DNA from: an uncultured Rikenellaceae bacterium
GTDB lineage: Bacteria; Bacteroidota; Bacteroidia; Bacteroidales; Rikenellaceae
Length of the DNA: 64,000 bases
Assembly (NCBI GenBank): GCA_946486375.1
Contig: CAMLTW010000002.1
Span: 124,001 to 188,000 of the forward strand
Reading direction: 5' to 3'
Shown: piece by piece, positions 63,149-64,000 of the stretch
Numbering within the stretch: position 1 is the first letter of the stretch
Layout of the letters: each line of letters opens with the position of its first letter
Made by a program: the position numbers and the translations under genes
The notes under the pieces: model-generated
What the model saw: only the letters and a program-made list of their open reading frames with translations
Databases searched by the model: none
Told to the model about the DNA's origin: nothing

Positions 63149-64000
63149 TTACGCTTTCATCCGGTCGAAATAGCGGATGTACGTGTCCATATCCTTGTCG
63201 CCCCGGCCCGATACGGTCAACACCGCCACGTCTTCGGGACGGAACCGTTTGAGTCCGAATACCGCCAGCGCGTGCGCCGATTCGAGCGCGGGGATGATTC
63301 CTTCCATCATGGTCAGTTCGAAGGCGGCCTGCAAGGCCTGTTCGTCCGTGACGGCCAGCACTTCGGCCCGTCTCTGTGCGGCGAGGTTGGCATGGAGCGG
63401 GCCGATGCCCGGATAGTCCAGCCCGGCGGAAACCGAATAGGGCTCCGTGATCTGTCCGTCCGGGGTTTGCATGACCAGCGTCCGGCTGCCGTGGATGATC
63501 CCTTTGCGCCCCAGGTGGATGGTGGCGGCCGACTGGTCGGTGTCGATGCCCAGTCCCGCTGCTTCCGCGGCGATCAGCTTCACCCTTTCGTCGTTCAGGT
63601 AATGATAGAAGGTGCCTGCCGCGTTGCTGCCCCCGCCCACGCAGGCGATCAGGTAATCGGGATAATCCCGCCCTTCCTGCTCCGCGAGCTGTTTTTTGAT
63701 CTCTTCGCTGATGACCGACTGGAAGCGGGCCACCATATCCGGATAGGGGTGCGGCCCGACGGTCGAGCCGATGATGTAGTGCGTGTCCGCCGGATGGCAG
63801 CACCAGTCGCGGATCGCCTCGTTGGTGGCGTCCTTGAGGGTCATGTTCCCGCTGGTGACCGGTCGGACGGCGGCGCCCAGCATCTCCATTTTCCGGACGT
63901 TGAGGCTCTGACGCGCGATGTCCGTTTTACCCATGTAGACGATGCACTCCATGTTCATCAGGGCGCAGACGGTCGCTGTCGCCACTCCGTGCTGTCCGGC
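63149..64000 (-). CDS. trpB: Tryptophan synthase beta subunit (5' end outside window)
   Basis: PLP enzyme joining indole and serine. 283 C-terminal residues are visible, beginning AGQHGVATATVCAL directly after the catalytic-Glu region; the PLP lysine lies outside the window. The phosphate-binding GGGSNA appears in ACVGGGSNAAGTFYHY, then GLDYPGIGPLHANL and the C-terminal Ser-containing VLTVSGRGDKDMDTY. It is the upstream gene of the trp operon as far as seen, 52 nt before trpE. Any leader or attenuator is beyond the right edge. Confidence 0.95.
   Translation of the reverse strand, partial: AGQHGVATATVCALMNMECIVYMGKTDIARQSLNVRKMEMLGAAVRPVTSGNMTLKDATNEAIRDWCCHPADTHYIIGSTVGPHPYPDMVARFQSVISEEIKKQLAEQEGRDYPDYLIACVGGGSNAAGTFYHYLNDERVKLIAAEAAGLGIDTDQSAATIHLGRKGIIHGSRTLVMQTPDGQITEPYSVSAGLDYPGIGPLHANLAAQRRAEVLAVTDEQALQAAFELTMMEGIIPALESAHALAVFGLKRFRPEDVAVLTVSGRGDKDMDTYIRYFDRMKA

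Noticed and set aside
61060..63252. 730-codon plus-strand frame opposite trpG and trpE
   Set aside because: High-GC shadow of the trp genes; rich in Phe/Arg/Gly/Val with no domain.
1..64000. Search by eye for tRNA, rRNA, CRISPR arrays, transposases and toxin-antitoxin pairs
   Set aside because: No cloverleaf-like tRNA 3' ends, no spaced direct repeats and no transposase or integrase motifs were noticed; a tool scan could still find a small RNA.

Overview
The window reads as chromosome of a Bacteroidales bacterium of fairly high GC, perhaps Alistipes/Rikenellaceae-like (genus is a guess). The pointers are a UpxY-type NusG paralogue heading a surface-glycan locus, DUF5689 and DUF3078 envelope proteins, SusC-like outer-membrane machinery, GH2/GH43 glycosidases, TAnnTTTG promoter -7 elements, weak Shine-Dalgarno sites and the trp gene order B-E-G-D-C-F-A. 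I saw no tRNA, rRNA, CRISPR array, transposase or integrase.

Layout. 0-2.5 kb: end of a GH2 glycosidase. 2.5-8 kb (minus): nfo, ndk, a plug-type TonB-dependent receptor and two DUF5689 lipoproteins. 8-10.8 kb: a DUF3078 outer-membrane protein and a repeat-rich YwqK/MORN-like secreted protein. 10.8-14.2 kb: UDP-glucose dehydrogenase plus UDP-glucuronate decarboxylase (UDP-xylose supply) and a methyltransferase. 14.3-20.7 kb: a large GH2-PA14 glycosidase, an RluA pseudouridine synthase and a GH43 enzyme. 20.9-26 kb (minus): acyl-CoA synthetase with its XRE-cupin regulator, a Crp-family regulator, YraN, PepE and PurN. 26-29.3 kb (plus): acpP-fabF-rnc-radC. 29.4-35.3 kb (minus): a helical-repeat protein, CstA, an L-cysteine desulfidase-family protein and class III fructose bisphosphatase.

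35.3-51 kb is the accessory part: a surface-polysaccharide locus. It opens with a probable promoter, a 16-bp palindrome and upxY. Then come three tandem FdtA/QdtA-like sugar ketoisomerase cupins, a GNAT-like transferase, a FabH-like ketosynthase, a FabG-like reductase, a crotonase missing one catalytic Glu, and a DegT/DnrJ sugar aminotransferase, packed with ATGA overlaps or short gaps. Wzx, several glycosyltransferases, a decayed hexapeptide acyltransferase and a Wzy-like polymerase follow. My reading is that the module builds a nucleotide-linked 3-amino-3,6-dideoxyhexose carrying an unusual, possibly 3-hydroxyacyl, N-substituent. A run of ten G residues just before one ATGA junction could make the coupling phase-variable. 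The initiating transferase and export genes are not in view.

51-64 kb returns to housekeeping: a small basic protein, an MgtC-like membrane protein, an IMP dehydrogenase of the divergent Tritrichomonas foetus type, TatC and TatA, a BamA-like outer-membrane protein, an AhpC-type peroxiredoxin, and the trp operon (minus), whose first gene trpB runs off the right edge.
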